Source: CAWIXB01 sp963839955 | GTDB lineage: Bacteria > Actinomycetota > Actinomycetes > JACCUZ01 | Assembly (NCBI GenBank): GCA_963839955.1 | Contig: CAWIXB010000001.1 | Coordinates: 3,224,001-3,288,000, forward strand | Reading direction: 5' to 3' | DNA: 64,000 nucleotides | Shown here: positions 34,434 to 42,683 of the stretch, one piece after another | Numbering within the stretch: position 1 is the first letter of the stretch | Layout: every line of letters begins with the position of its first letter | Translations under genes and position numbers: made by a program | The notes under the pieces: model-generated | What the model saw: only the letters and a program-made list of their open reading frames with translations | What the model was told of the DNA's origin: nothing | Database searches by the model: none

Positions 34434-34832
34434 TCAGAGCGCCTCGTCGTCGGTGCGGGCGACACGGTCGGCGCGCTCGGGGAAACGGGTCGCGATGGTC
34501 ATCAGCAGGTGCACGACGCCGGTCGTGATGAACAGCGCCGTGACCCCGCCCTCGGTGTCGTCGAAGCCGAGGACGAACGGCAATGCGACCAGCAGCACCG
34601 CGAACACCACGTCGACGGTCACGTGCACACCCTGCGATATCGATTTGACCAGCCCGGTCGGCAGGGCCGAGGTGGCGGTGAACGCCAGCAGGGCCAGGCC
34701 GACGACGATCGCGGCGGCCTTCGCCGACGTCTCATCGACGTCGAAGAGGAACGGGGCGACGATGAAGAGGATCGCGACGGCGTACTCGACCGAGCCGTGG
34801 ACGAGCGTCGGTACCGGCCCCTGGTGCAGCAC
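34434..34832 (-). CDS. Small membrane protein of unknown function
   Basis: About 132 residues from the GTG at 34832. Four hydrophobic segments are visible (VEYAVAILFIVAPFLFDV, AAIVVGLALLAFTATSA, VHVTVDVVFAVLLVALPFVL, VTALFITTGVVHLLMTIAT), joined by short Asp/Glu-containing loops, with a charged C-terminus. It has the look of the SPW-repeat type of bacterial four-helix proteins. It begins 14 bases after rpmG and lacks an obvious ribosome-binding site. The longer in-frame reading to 34973 is the rpmG shadow. Confidence 0.65.
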   Translation of the reverse strand: MLHQGPVPTLVHGSVEYAVAILFIVAPFLFDVDETSAKAAAIVVGLALLAFTATSALPTGLVKSISQGVHVTVDVVFAVLLVALPFVLGFDDTEGGVTALFITTGVVHLLMTIATRFPERADRVARTDDEAL

Positions 34833-34846
34833 GACGGGAGCCCGGC

Positions 34847-35014
34847 TCAGCGGGTCTCGCGGTGCGAGGTGTGCGTGCGGCAACGCCGGCAGAACTTCTT
34901 CAGCTCGAGCCGGTCGGGATCGTTGCGGCGGTTCTTGCGCGTGATGTAGTTGCGCTCCTTGCACTCGACACACGCCATGGTGATCTTCGGACGGACATCG
35001 GTCTTGCCTGCCAT
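34847..35014 (-). CDS. rpmG: 50S ribosomal protein L33
   Basis: 55 residues, the normal size. It starts MAGKTDVRPKITMACVECKE and has two Cys pairs, CVEC and CRRC, so it is the zinc-binding (C+) form. The ATG at 35014 is chosen by homology, since the longer in-frame reading passes through tRNA-Met. It lies downstream of tRNA-Thr and tRNA-Met in what is probably one transcript. Confidence 0.95.
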   Translation of the reverse strand: MAGKTDVRPKITMACVECKERNYITRKNRRNDPDRLELKKFCRRCRTHTSHRETR

Positions 35015-35119
35015 GCGCGTGCTCCCTGCCTTGTCGGGCGGGCCGGTGCGGCCCGTTCTGTCGAGTCGTGCGGTCGTGCGGTGCTGCGGTCGTGCCGGTG
35101 CGGCTGGCCGTCGCAGCGG

Positions 35120-35193
35120 TAGCGGAGGCCGGACTTGAACCGGCGACACAGCGATTATGAGCCGCTTGCTCTACCTGGCTGAGCTACTCCGCC
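35120..35193 (-). tRNA. tRNA-Met (anticodon CAT)
   Basis: The reverse strand has acceptor GGCGGAG paired with CUCCGCU, D arm AGCUCAGCCAGGUAGAGC, anticodon loop CUCAUAA with CAU and T arm GGUUCAAGUCC. G1 pairs with U72, so it is the elongator form, not the initiator with its mismatched C1-A72. Discriminator A, with no full CCA encoded. Confidence 0.95.
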
Positions 35194-35241
35194 GAGACGG
35201 TCGTCGTCCGAGAACAGGGCCCGGGATCGACGGCCTTCCAG

Positions 35242-35314
35242 AGCCCCCTTACGGAATCGAACCGTAGACCTTCTCCTTACCATGGAGACGCTCTGCCGAC
35301 TGAGCTAAGGGGGC
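35242..35314 (-). tRNA. tRNA-Thr (anticodon GGT)
   Basis: The reverse strand shows acceptor GCCCCCU paired with AGGGGGC, D arm AGCUCAGUCGGCAGAGC, anticodon stem/loop CUCCAUGGUAAGGAG with GGU and T arm CGGUUCGAUUCCG. It is 48 bases upstream of tRNA-Met and probably cotranscribed with it and rpmG. CCA is not encoded. Confidence 0.95.
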
Positions 35315-35328
35315 AGCGGCGCCGTCCG

Positions 35329-35334
35329 AGGATA
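35329..35334 (-). promoter_or_regulatory. Possible -10 element for tRNA-Thr/tRNA-Met/rpmG
   Basis: TATCCT on the minus strand lies 15 bases upstream of the tRNA-Thr 5' end. A weak TTACCC is found 19 bases further up. Position fits a stable-RNA promoter, but the -35 match is poor. Confidence 0.35.
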
Positions 35335-35527
35335 CATGGGCCGCCGCCACGCCGGGTAATCGGATCAGCGCCGTTCGAGACCGGTGACCGGTGTCACCGT
35401 GGTCGCCTCTTCCGGTCGACTCGCGGCGGTGAGAACCTGAACGTGGCGGCCCACACCCGAGCCCGCCCCGGACGAGACGCGCCGTACCCGGACCGCCAAG
35501 ACGACGCCCCTGTTGGAGGGGATCGTC

Positions 35528-35788
35528 ATGGCCGTCGCCACCGTCGTTCAGCTCGTCGCCGCCGTCCTCGTGCTCGCGGCGTTCGTGCTCGCCCAGCGCG
35601 GGGTGCTCGACCACCGCGCGCCGACCTATCTGCTGCTCAACCTGTCCGGTGCCGGCGCGCTGGCCGTCGACGCGCTGCACGGCCGCGAGTGGGGCTTCCT
35701 CCTGCTCGAAGGTGTCTGGGCGCTCGTCTCGCTCGCCGGCCTGCTGACCGGCGTACGGCAACGGCACCGCGAACAACAACCTGCCTGA
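35528..35788 (+). CDS. CBU_0592-like small membrane protein
   Basis: About 86 residues with three hydrophobic helices (VVQLVAAVLVLAAFVLAQ, TYLLLNLSGAGALAVDAL, GFLLLEGVWALVSLAGLL). The LNLxGAGxL and ExxWALVSLxGL patterns match the CBU_0592 family of small membrane proteins of unknown function. The ATG at 35528 is favoured by GGAGGGG six bases upstream; the reading frame opens earlier at a TTG. It lies on the plus strand between minus-strand tRNA genes, followed directly by a strong two-way terminator. Confidence 0.75.
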   Translation: MAVATVVQLVAAVLVLAAFVLAQRGVLDHRAPTYLLLNLSGAGALAVDALHGREWGFLLLEGVWALVSLAGLLTGVRQRHREQQPA

Positions 35789-35833
35789 CATGGATCGGCC
35801 CGCCCCGGGTGTCCGGGACGGGCCGATCGATGT
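35788..35833. terminator. Bidirectional hairpin terminator
   Basis: GATCGGCCCGCCCCGG and its near-perfect complement form a 16-bp stem with one mismatch around GTGT. It is extended after one mismatch by ACAT/ATGT. It starts on the last base of the plus-strand membrane protein gene and ends seven bases before the 3' end of minus-strand tRNA-Tyr, so it can serve both. Confidence 0.8.
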
Positions 35834-35839
35834 CTCACG

Positions 35840-35921
35840 TGGCAGGTGTTGGGTTCGAACCAACGTAGGCTGAGCCGGCGGATTTACAGTCCGCTCCCTT
35901 TGGCCACTCGGGCAACCTGCC
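35840..35921 (-). tRNA. tRNA-Tyr (anticodon GTA)
   Basis: 82 nucleotides with the long variable arm expected of bacterial tRNA-Tyr. The reverse strand has acceptor GGCAGGU paired with ACCUGCC, anticodon loop CUGUAAA with GUA and T arm UUGGUUCGAACCCAA. Discriminator A and no encoded CCA. A TATCCT-like -10 lies about 40 bases upstream. Confidence 0.95.
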
Positions 35922-35996
35922 CCGCGGTCTGCGTCGCGGCCGTTGCCGACCGGGCGCAGCGGCGAGGATAGCGCGAGCGGTCGGGCGGGCGCGAAG

Positions 35997-36281
35997 TCAG
36001 TTGCCCAGGATGAGGGTGTCGTCGTCCGAGTCGCCCTCCCGGCGCGGTTCGTCGTACGCCGTGTCGCGGGTGTCTTCGGGTTCCTCGACCGATCCCGACC
36101 GCGACCGCAGCGCACCGGAGAGGCCGGCCGCGCCGAGCGCCACGAGCACGGCGGCCAGCACCCACGCGGGGTCGAGGTGCCGGTCGTTGGCCTCGCCGAG
36201 CACGTGGCTGACGCCGACGAGCACGAAGATCACGCCGGTGACGAGGGCCAGCTTGTCGATGCCCTTCCGCTCAGAACGCAC
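35997..36281 (-). CDS. Small two-helix membrane protein, unknown function
   Basis: 94 residues with two hydrophobic helices (LALVTGVIFVLVGVSHVLG and WVLAAVLVALGAAGLSGAL) and a charged, acidic C-terminal tail (EEPEDTRDTAYDEP). It starts at GTG inside the last codons of the PspC protein gene, an 11-base overlap, so translation is probably coupled. I do not recognise a family. The tie to the PspC gene suggests a membrane-stress-related or structural role, but that is only context. Confidence 0.7.
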   Translation of the reverse strand: MRSERKGIDKLALVTGVIFVLVGVSHVLGEANDRHLDPAWVLAAVLVALGAAGLSGALRSRSGSVEEPEDTRDTAYDEPRREGDSDDDTLILGN

Positions 36282-37629
36282 GGCGCACCTCCACGTGGCC
36301 GAAGCCGACCGACAGGTCGAGCTCGATGGTGCCGGCGCCAGGGTCGCCGGCGTAGGCCTCGGTGAGCTCAGGCCCGATCCCGTCCTCGTTGTCGCCCTCG
36401 AGCAGATCGAGCTGGCCCGCGCCGGCCGCCGCGTCGACCTCGACGGCGACGTCGTAGGGGACCCGCACCTGCAGATCGCCCACGCCGACGTTCGCCTCGA
36501 CGCGCACGGTCTGCCCCGCCGGCACGTCGATGCCGGTCAGGTCGAGCCGGCCGCTGCCCGCGCCGAGCTCGTACGGCGACTCCAGCTCGGCGACGGTCTG
36601 GGGCGCCCAGCGACGCTCCCCTGCGCCGTCCTGGGCGTAACCCTGTCCGGCCGCGGTGACGGAGACCGCCACGGTCAGCAGGATGGCGGGCAGGATCAGC
36701 CGGCGGCCGCCTCCGATGAAGGCACCGACGAGGAGGCCGAGCCCGACGACGACCAGGCAGACGCCGAGGATCGCCGCCGCCGTCACGTCGCTCTCGGTCG
36801 TCAGGTTCCAGGCCACGAGCAGGCCGGCGACGATCGCCGCGGCGCCCATCGTGGCGCGCGCCAGTGGCGACCTCGGGGGCTTGGGCGGCTTGGGTGGCTT
36901 GGGTGGCTTGGGCGGCGCGCCCGCGGCGGGTGGCCAGGGCGGCGGCGGGGGCCCGGGCGTGAAGCCGGCGTACGGCGTGGTGGGTGCGTCCGTCGCGCCC
37001 GCGGCTGCGGTCGGGGTGGGCGACGGGGTGGTTGCCGACGAGTAGGCGGTGCCCGGCGTCTGGCCATAGCTGCCCGAAGCGGGTGGCGGGCTGGGCGGGA
37101 CGTCGGTGCCAGCGGTGGCGGCAGACCACGGGCGGGGACCGCCTTTGGAGACCTCGGACGTGCGGGCGATCAGCAGAGCGGCGCCGCCGAGGGCGATGAA
37201 GGTCACGACCCCGCCGAACCCGAACCCCGTGTCGAACAGCTGGCCGATCGCGGCGATGCCGACCACGGCGAGCAGGATCGCGCCGACGACCGCAGAGCTG
37301 CCGCGGCCGTTGAGCAGCCGCTGGGCCTCGGAGTCGTCCTTGCCGTCGTCGGGCACCAGCAGCCAGGCGAGGGCGTAGAGCAACAGACCCGACCCGCCGA
37401 AGATCGTGAGGACCGCGACGATCACCCGGAAGACGAGGGGATCGACGTCGGTGTAGCGGCCGAGGCCGCCGCAGACGCCCGCGACCATCCGGTCGTCGCG
37501 GCTGCGGCGCAGCGGCGGCCGGGAGGCGGGCGGCGGCGGGGGCGGCCCCGGCTGGCCGGGTCCGGGCTGGCCGGGCTGCTCGGACGCGGTCTGCTGCGAC
37601 CCGGGCTGGCTGTGCGCGTTCTCTGTCAT
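36271..37629 (-). CDS. PspC domain membrane protein with C-terminal adhesin-like repeat domain
   Basis: About 452 residues. A Pro/Gly-rich N-terminus is followed by a PspC domain at roughly residues 40-105 (SRDDRMVAGVCGGLGRY, DVDPLVFRVIVAVLTIFGG). More transmembrane segments come next, along with a Pro-rich linker with KPPKPPKPP repeats, then two further helices. The C-terminal outer domain has the GDLQVRVPYDVAVEV pattern of LiaF/DUF2154-like beta domains. PspC domains sense or respond to envelope stress. ATG at 37629 begins MTENAHSQPG. It is divergent from a PspC-kinase operon, a common actinobacterial arrangement. Confidence 0.85.
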   Translation of the reverse strand: MTENAHSQPGSQQTASEQPGQPGPGQPGPPPPPPASRPPLRRSRDDRMVAGVCGGLGRYTDVDPLVFRVIVAVLTIFGGSGLLLYALAWLLVPDDGKDDSEAQRLLNGRGSSAVVGAILLAVVGIAAIGQLFDTGFGFGGVVTFIALGGAALLIARTSEVSKGGPRPWSAATAGTDVPPSPPPASGSYGQTPGTAYSSATTPSPTPTAAAGATDAPTTPYAGFTPGPPPPPWPPAAGAPPKPPKPPKPPKPPRSPLARATMGAAAIVAGLLVAWNLTTESDVTAAAILGVCLVVVGLGLLVGAFIGGGRRLILPAILLTVAVSVTAAGQGYAQDGAGERRWAPQTVAELESPYELGAGSGRLDLTGIDVPAGQTVRVEANVGVGDLQVRVPYDVAVEVDAAAGAGQLDLLEGDNEDGIGPELTEAYAGDPGAGTIELDLSVGFGHVEVRRAF

Positions 37630-37763
37630 GGCTCCATCGTCGTCGTGGGCGCGGTCGGTGCCCATCGGGAACCGCCCCCTCTCGACCCTGAGCTTGACCC
37701 TGATGCCGAGCCTAGGGGCGTCGCCGGATGCGCCCGGTACCGCGCGCGTGTGACGATCGTGAG

Positions 37764-39041
37764 GTGAGTGCGACCCATCCGCCCCAGGCCGGCCCCGCCC
37801 AGCCTGGCATGCCCGGTCCGACCGGTCCCGCCGGGCCGGCGGCGCCGCGACCGACCGGCGCGGGTGGGCGGACGGGGATCCGCCGGCTCTACCGGGTGAG
37901 CGACGGCCGGGTGGTGGCGGGCGTGGCCCTCGGCCTGGCCGAGCACCTCGGGGTCAGCGTCCTCGTCATCCGGCTCGCGTTCATCGCGCTCTCGGTCACC
38001 GGCGCCGGCGTGCTGATGTACGCCGCGTTCTGGGTCTTCGCGCCGCTGCGCCCCGACGCCGGCTCACCCGAGCGGGCCGGCACCCGCGACCTCACCCCGC
38101 TGCTCGCCCTCGGCTCGCTCGCCATCGGCGGTGTGCTGCTGGCCTCGGCACTCGGCGTGCGCATCGACGCGGCCCTGCTGCTGCCGCTGGTCGTCCTGGG
38201 CGGCGGGGTCGCCATGCTGTGGCGGCAGGCCGATGACGTCCAGCGCACCCGCTGGCGGGCCGCCACGGTCACGGACAAGCGCGCCGGCGCGGTGCGGGCC
38301 ATCGTCGGCATCGGTCTCGTCGTCATCGGCGGCGCGGCCGTCATCGCCGGGCCGGCCGACCTCGGTGGCACGACCCGTGGCCTGGTCGCGGCCGTGGTGG
38401 TCGCAGCCGGGCTCGCGCTGGTGAGCGGTCCGTGGTGGATTCGGATGGCGCGCGACCTCACGGCCGAGCGGGCGGCGCGCATCCGCGAGCAGGAGCGCGC
38501 CGAGGTCGCGGCCCACGTGCACGACTCCGTGCTGCACACGCTGACGTTGATCCAGCGGCGCGTCGACGAGCCCCGCGAGGTCATCCGGCTGGCCCGCGCC
38601 CAGGAGCGCGAGCTGCGGACCTGGCTCTACCGCCCCGCGACCGACCCCGAGAGCACCATCGAGGCCGCTCTCGAGCGGGTCGCGGCCGACGTCGAGGACA
38701 CCCACGGCGTGGCCGTCGACCTGGTGGTCGTGGGGGACGGACCACTCGACGACGACGTACGGCCCGTCCTGCACGCGACCCGTGAGGCGCTGGTGAACGC
38801 GGCGAAGTACGCCGCCGACGCGCAGATCTCGGTCTACGCCGAGGTCGAGCCGACCCAGCTCACCGTGTTCGTCCGCGACCGCGGACCGGGCTTCGACTTC
38901 GAGTCCGTCCCCGACGACCGGCTCGGTCTGCGACAGTCGGTCATCGGGCGGATGCAGCGACACGGCGGGAAGGCCATCGTGAGCAGCACCCCGGGCGAAG
39001 GCACGGAGATCCAGCTCGAGCTGCCGAGGAGCGAACGATGA
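37764..39041 (+). CDS. PspC-domain sensor histidine kinase
   Basis: About 425 residues from the GTG at 37764. A Pro/Gly-rich N-terminus leads to a PspC domain (YRVSDGRVVAGVALGLAEHL, VSVLVIRLAFIALSV) as the sensor. Four or more hydrophobic helices follow, then a HisKA_3-type dimerisation motif HVHDSVLHTLTLIQRR with the likely phosphorylated His near residue 253. The HATPase domain carries N-box ALVNAAKYA, DRGPGFDF and GEGTEIQLEL. It probably phosphorylates the LuxR-type regulator encoded next, whose start overlaps its stop (ATGA). The input is likely membrane or cell-wall stress. Confidence 0.92.
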   Translation: MSATHPPQAGPAQPGMPGPTGPAGPAAPRPTGAGGRTGIRRLYRVSDGRVVAGVALGLAEHLGVSVLVIRLAFIALSVTGAGVLMYAAFWVFAPLRPDAGSPERAGTRDLTPLLALGSLAIGGVLLASALGVRIDAALLLPLVVLGGGVAMLWRQADDVQRTRWRAATVTDKRAGAVRAIVGIGLVVIGGAAVIAGPADLGGTTRGLVAAVVVAAGLALVSGPWWIRMARDLTAERAARIREQERAEVAAHVHDSVLHTLTLIQRRVDEPREVIRLARAQERELRTWLYRPATDPESTIEAALERVAADVEDTHGVAVDLVVVGDGPLDDDVRPVLHATREALVNAAKYAADAQISVYAEVEPTQLTVFVRDRGPGFDFESVPDDRLGLRQSVIGRMQRHGGKAIVSSTPGEGTEIQLELPRSER

Positions 39042-39718
39042 GCGAGACCAACGAGCCGGAGGCGGCGGCCTCGGCGCCGACCCCCGTGCGGGTGGTGCTC
39101 GTCGACGACCACCGGATGTTCCGCAGCGGGGTACGCGCCGAGCTCGGCGACGCGGTCGAGGTCGTCGGCGAGGCCGAGGACGTGGAGTCGGCGGTCCGCG
39201 TCATCACCGCGACTCGGCCCGACGTCGTACTGCTCGACGTCCACCTGCCCGGCGGTGGTGGGCGGGCCATCCTTGCCGCGCTGGTGCCGACGCTGCCCGA
39301 CGTACGCTTCCTCGCCCTCTCGGTGTCCGACGCTCCCGAGGACGTCATCAGCGTGATCCGCGGCGGCGCGCGCGGCTACGTCACCAAGTCGATCACCGGC
39401 CCCGAGCTCGCCGACGCGATCGTGCGGGTGGCCGGCGGTGACGTGGTCTTCTCGCCGCGTCTCGCCGGGTTCGTGCTCGACGCGTTCGCGGCGACGACCG
39501 ACGTCGCCGCCGTCGACGAGGATCTCGACCGCCTGACCACGCGGGAGCGGGAGGTGCTGCGGCTGATCGCTCGCGGCTACACCTACAAGGAGGTCGCGCG
39601 GCAGCTGTTCATCTCGGTGAAGACCGTCGAGACCCACGTGTCCGCCGTACTCCGCAAGCTGCAGCTGTCCAACCGCCACGAGCTCTCCCGCTGGGCCTCC
39701 GACCGCCGCCTGGTCTGA
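39038..39718 (+). CDS. LuxR/NarL-family response regulator
   Basis: A 226-residue regulator with an N-terminal receiver whose acidic pocket is VLVDDH (about 20-25), phospho-acceptor Asp67 in VLLDVHLPGGG, the T/S site in ALSVSD and the conserved Lys in YVTKSI. The C-terminal LuxR helix-turn-helix (about 163-220) includes LTTREREVLRLIARGYTYKE and FISVKTVETHVSAVLRKL. It is translationally coupled to the PspC kinase. Targets probably include the divergent PspC gene, which is inference from arrangement. Confidence 0.94.
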   Translation: MSETNEPEAAASAPTPVRVVLVDDHRMFRSGVRAELGDAVEVVGEAEDVESAVRVITATRPDVVLLDVHLPGGGGRAILAALVPTLPDVRFLALSVSDAPEDVISVIRGGARGYVTKSITGPELADAIVRVAGGDVVFSPRLAGFVLDAFAATTDVAAVDEDLDRLTTREREVLRLIARGYTYKEVARQLFISVKTVETHVSAVLRKLQLSNRHELSRWASDRRLV

Positions 39719-39745
39719 GGGCCGGGCAACACCCCGAGCCGGTCG

Positions 39746-39751
39746 TATACC
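39746..39751 (+). promoter_or_regulatory. Possible -10 element giving a leaderless yajQ transcript
   Basis: TATACC ends eight bases before the ATG of the YajQ gene, so transcription would begin at or next to the start codon. No clear -35 and no ribosome-binding site are seen, which fits leaderless translation, common in actinobacteria. Confidence 0.35.
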
Positions 39752-39759
39752 GTGCCGCC

Positions 39760-40248
39760 ATGGCTGACTCCTCCTTCGACATCGTGAGCAAGGTCGACCG
39801 CCAAGAGGTCGACAACGCCCTCAACCAGGCCGCCAAGGAGATCTCGCAGCGCTTCGACTTCAAGAACGTCGGCGCGTCGATCGCCTGGTCGGGCGAGAAG
39901 ATCGAGATGAAGGCGAACAGCGAGGAGCGCGTCAAGGCGATCCTCGACGTCTTCCAGCAGAAGCTCGTCAAGCGCGGCGTCTCGCTGAAGGCGGTCAAGG
40001 CGGGCGACCCGCAGCTGTCCGGCAAGGACTACCACCTGGTCGCTGAGACCGAGCAGGGCATCTCGCAGGAGAACGCGAAGAAGGTCTCAAAGATCATCCG
40101 CGACGAGGGCCCCAAGTCGGTGAAGGCGCAGATCCAGGGCGACGAGCTGCGCGTGACGTCCAAGAGCCGTGACGACCTGCAGTCGGTGCAGGCCCTGCTC
40201 AAGGGCAAGGAGCTCGACTTCGCGGTGCAGTTCGTCAACTACCGATGA
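39760..40248 (+). CDS. YajQ family nucleotide-binding protein (DUF520)
   Basis: 162 residues covering the whole YajQ family: it begins MADSSFDIVSKVDRQEVDNA, has the conserved RFDFKNVGASIAW and ends ELDFAVQFVNYR. YajQ proteins have two tandem ferredoxin-like folds. Some members bind cyclic di-GMP and act with transcription factors; a role for this one is unproven. It is monocistronic and converges with htpX, whose stop is 10 bases away. Confidence 0.93.
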   Translation: MADSSFDIVSKVDRQEVDNALNQAAKEISQRFDFKNVGASIAWSGEKIEMKANSEERVKAILDVFQQKLVKRGVSLKAVKAGDPQLSGKDYHLVAETEQGISQENAKKVSKIIRDEGPKSVKAQIQGDELRVTSKSRDDLQSVQALLKGKELDFAVQFVNYR

Positions 40249-40258
40249 CTCGGCGTAC

Positions 40259-41122
40259 CTAGCGCTGGTAGCCGGCCATCTGCTCCAGCCGCGCGATGCG
40301 CTCGGCCATCGGCGGGTGCGTCGAGAACCAGTTGGCCACGCCCTCGCGGCGGAACGGGTTCGCGATCATCATCGAGCTTGTGGTCTGCAGGCCGGGTTCC
40401 GGCGGCAGCGGCAGCGCCCTGGTGCCCGCCTCCAGCTTGCGCAGCGCGCTCGCCAGGGCCAGCGGGTCGCCGGTCACCGCAGCGCCCGACGCGTCGGCCT
40501 GGAACTCGCGCGAGCGGCTGATCGCCATCCGGATCACGCCGGCTGCCATCGGTCCGACGACGAGAAGCAGCAGGAAGCCCAGCGGGCCCGGCCCGTCGTC
40601 GTCCTCGCCGCGTCCCATGGGGAGGAACCAGGCCAGGTAGGTGAGGTACATCATGACGCTGGCCAGGCCGGCGGCCACGGACGAGATCAGGATGTCGCGG
40701 TTGTAGACGTGGGACAGCTCGTGGCCGAGCACGCCGCGCAGCTCGCGCTCGTCGAGGATGGTGAGGATGCCTTCGGTGCAGCAGACCGCGGCGTTGCGCG
40801 GGTTGCGGCCGGTGGCGAACGCGTTGGGCGCCTGCGTCGGTGAGACATAGAGCCGGGGCATCGGCTGGCGCGCGGACGTAGAGAGCTCGCGCACGATGCG
40901 GTACATCGCGGGCTGCTCCGCCTCGCTCACCGGACGCGCGCGCATCGAGCGCAGCGCCAGCCGGTCACTGCTCCAGTAGGCGAGACCGTTGACGCCGAGC
41001 GCGGCCACCAAAGCGATGGTCAGCCCGCTCGAGCCGCCGACCCAGTACCCGACGAGCAGGATCAGGCCCGACATTGCAGCGAGCAGGACGGCCGTCTTCA
41101 GGCCGTTGGCGTGCGCGTGCAC
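40259..41122 (-). CDS. htpX: Zinc metalloprotease HtpX homologue
   Basis: A 287-residue membrane-bound M48 peptidase that degrades misfolded membrane proteins. Two N-terminal helices (LKTAVLLAAMSGLILLVGYW and GLTIALVAALGVNGLAYW) are followed by the zinc motif HELSH near residue 136. The third ligand Glu is in SREFQADASGA. GTG at 41122 is chosen because GGAGG stands five bases ahead. It lies 76 bases after nuoN of the first cluster and has no regulatory link I can see. Confidence 0.94.
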   Translation of the reverse strand: MHAHANGLKTAVLLAAMSGLILLVGYWVGGSSGLTIALVAALGVNGLAYWSSDRLALRSMRARPVSEAEQPAMYRIVRELSTSARQPMPRLYVSPTQAPNAFATGRNPRNAAVCCTEGILTILDERELRGVLGHELSHVYNRDILISSVAAGLASVMMYLTYLAWFLPMGRGEDDDGPGPLGFLLLLVVGPMAAGVIRMAISRSREFQADASGAAVTGDPLALASALRKLEAGTRALPLPPEPGLQTTSSMMIANPFRREGVANWFSTHPPMAERIARLEQMAGYQR

Positions 41123-41198
41123 GGTCTCCTCCCGGAGGGGTGTGTAGGTCTCACACCAGCAACGATGCCCCGATGGGCTGCGTTCCCACCCTGTGCGG

Positions 41199-42683
41199 CT
41201 AGGGGAAGGCGTCGAGGAGGGGGGCGGGGAGGACGGAGAGCCAGAGGGCAGCGGCGAGGGTGAGGCCGATCGCGACACCGTCGGACCAGGAGACGTGGTA
41301 CGACGCGACGTGGGCGTCCTCGTCGGCGGCGCCGGCGGGGCGGGCGTACAGAACAGCCGCCCACGCCAGGTAGTAGTAGAGCCCGATCACCACGTTGACG
41401 GCCATCACGACGGCCAGCCAGCCCGTGCCCTGCTCGACCGGCGCCTGGAACACGACGACCTTGGCGAACAGCCCCAGCAGGCCCGGCGGCAGCCCCGCCA
41501 GACACGCGAGCGAGAACGCCAGGGCAAACGACGTCAACGGCTCGGTCCGCCCGAGCCCGCGGTAGTCGTCGATCCGGTTCTCCGGCCGGTGCCGCCCCAC
41601 CAGTGTCACGACGGCGAACGCGCCGAGATTCATCACGGCGTAGGCCAGGACGTAGGCCACCGTCGCTGGCAGCACGTCGTCGATCGCGCCGGTGCCGGCC
41701 GCCCCGAGCGGCACCAGCATGTAGCCCGACTGCGCGATGGACGACCAGGCGAGCAGGCGGACGGCGTGGCGCTGGCGGAGCGCGACGAGGTTGCCCACCG
41801 TCATCGTCAGCGCCGCCATGACGGCGACGGGCGGCGCCCACACGTCGGCGTACGGCGCGAAACCCTCGGTGAGCAGCAGGGCGAGCCCGACGAAGCCGGC
41901 CGCCTTCGACACCACCGAGAGGTACGCCGCGACGGGGACCGGCGCGCCGACGTAGGTGTCGGGCGCCCAGAAGTGGAAGGGCACCGCTGCGACCTTGAAG
42001 CCGAAGCCCGCCAGCGACAGCGTCACGGCGAGCACCAGCACGGGCTCGCGGCCACCGGAGTCGCCGAGCGCCGCCGCGATGCGGTCGAGGTGCACGGCGC
42101 CGGTCGCGCCGTACACGAGCGAGAGCCCGAAGAGCATCACCGCCGTCGACACGACCGAGACGAGGAAGAGCTTGAGTGCCGCCTCGCTGCCGCGCCCGTC
42201 GTAGCGGCGTAGCGCGACGAGCGCGAAGGCCGGCAGCGACACCACCTCGAGCGCGACCACCAGAGTCAGCACGTCGCGGCTCGCGGCCAGGGTCACCGCG
42301 CCGGACACCGACGAGAGCAGCAGGAAGCAGTACTCCCCCGCCGGCAGCCGGTGGTCGCGCATCGTGTCGAGCGAGAGCAGCATGACCACGACCGCGCCCG
42401 CGAGCACCAGAGCCTGGAAGACGAACGTCAGGTCGTCGACGACGTAGGAGCACGAGACGGGGCCGCCGTCGACGCCCGGCACGCAGAACGTACGCCGGGT
42501 GTCGCCGGCGATCGGCAGCATCAGGGCCAGCGCCGCGACCAGACCAGCGGTGGCCACCCACCCGCAGACCACCTTGCGCGCAGCGCCGAGGAACGTGTCG
42601 AGCACCAGCACGCCGATCGCGACGAGCGCGACGAGGAGCGCCGGCGCGATCGCGACGTAGTCGATGTCCTGGACGAGGCTCAT
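41199..42683 (-). CDS. nuoN: NADH dehydrogenase-like subunit N, cluster 1
   Basis: A 494-residue antiporter-like membrane subunit with about 14 helices. Typical Nuo N/M/L motifs are seen: GFGFKVAAVPFHFWAPDTY (Lys on the broken helix) and the upstream Glu in ALEVVSLPAFALVAL. It is the last gene of a ten-gene operon and starts with an ATGA overlap on nuoM (42683). It should form one proton channel of the membrane arm. A second, divergent nuoN is present at 55335-56918. Confidence 0.93.
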   Translation of the reverse strand: MSLVQDIDYVAIAPALLVALVAIGVLVLDTFLGAARKVVCGWVATAGLVAALALMLPIAGDTRRTFCVPGVDGGPVSCSYVVDDLTFVFQALVLAGAVVVMLLSLDTMRDHRLPAGEYCFLLLSSVSGAVTLAASRDVLTLVVALEVVSLPAFALVALRRYDGRGSEAALKLFLVSVVSTAVMLFGLSLVYGATGAVHLDRIAAALGDSGGREPVLVLAVTLSLAGFGFKVAAVPFHFWAPDTYVGAPVPVAAYLSVVSKAAGFVGLALLLTEGFAPYADVWAPPVAVMAALTMTVGNLVALRQRHAVRLLAWSSIAQSGYMLVPLGAAGTGAIDDVLPATVAYVLAYAVMNLGAFAVVTLVGRHRPENRIDDYRGLGRTEPLTSFALAFSLACLAGLPPGLLGLFAKVVVFQAPVEQGTGWLAVVMAVNVVIGLYYYLAWAAVLYARPAGAADEDAHVASYHVSWSDGVAIGLTLAAALWLSVLPAPLLDAFP

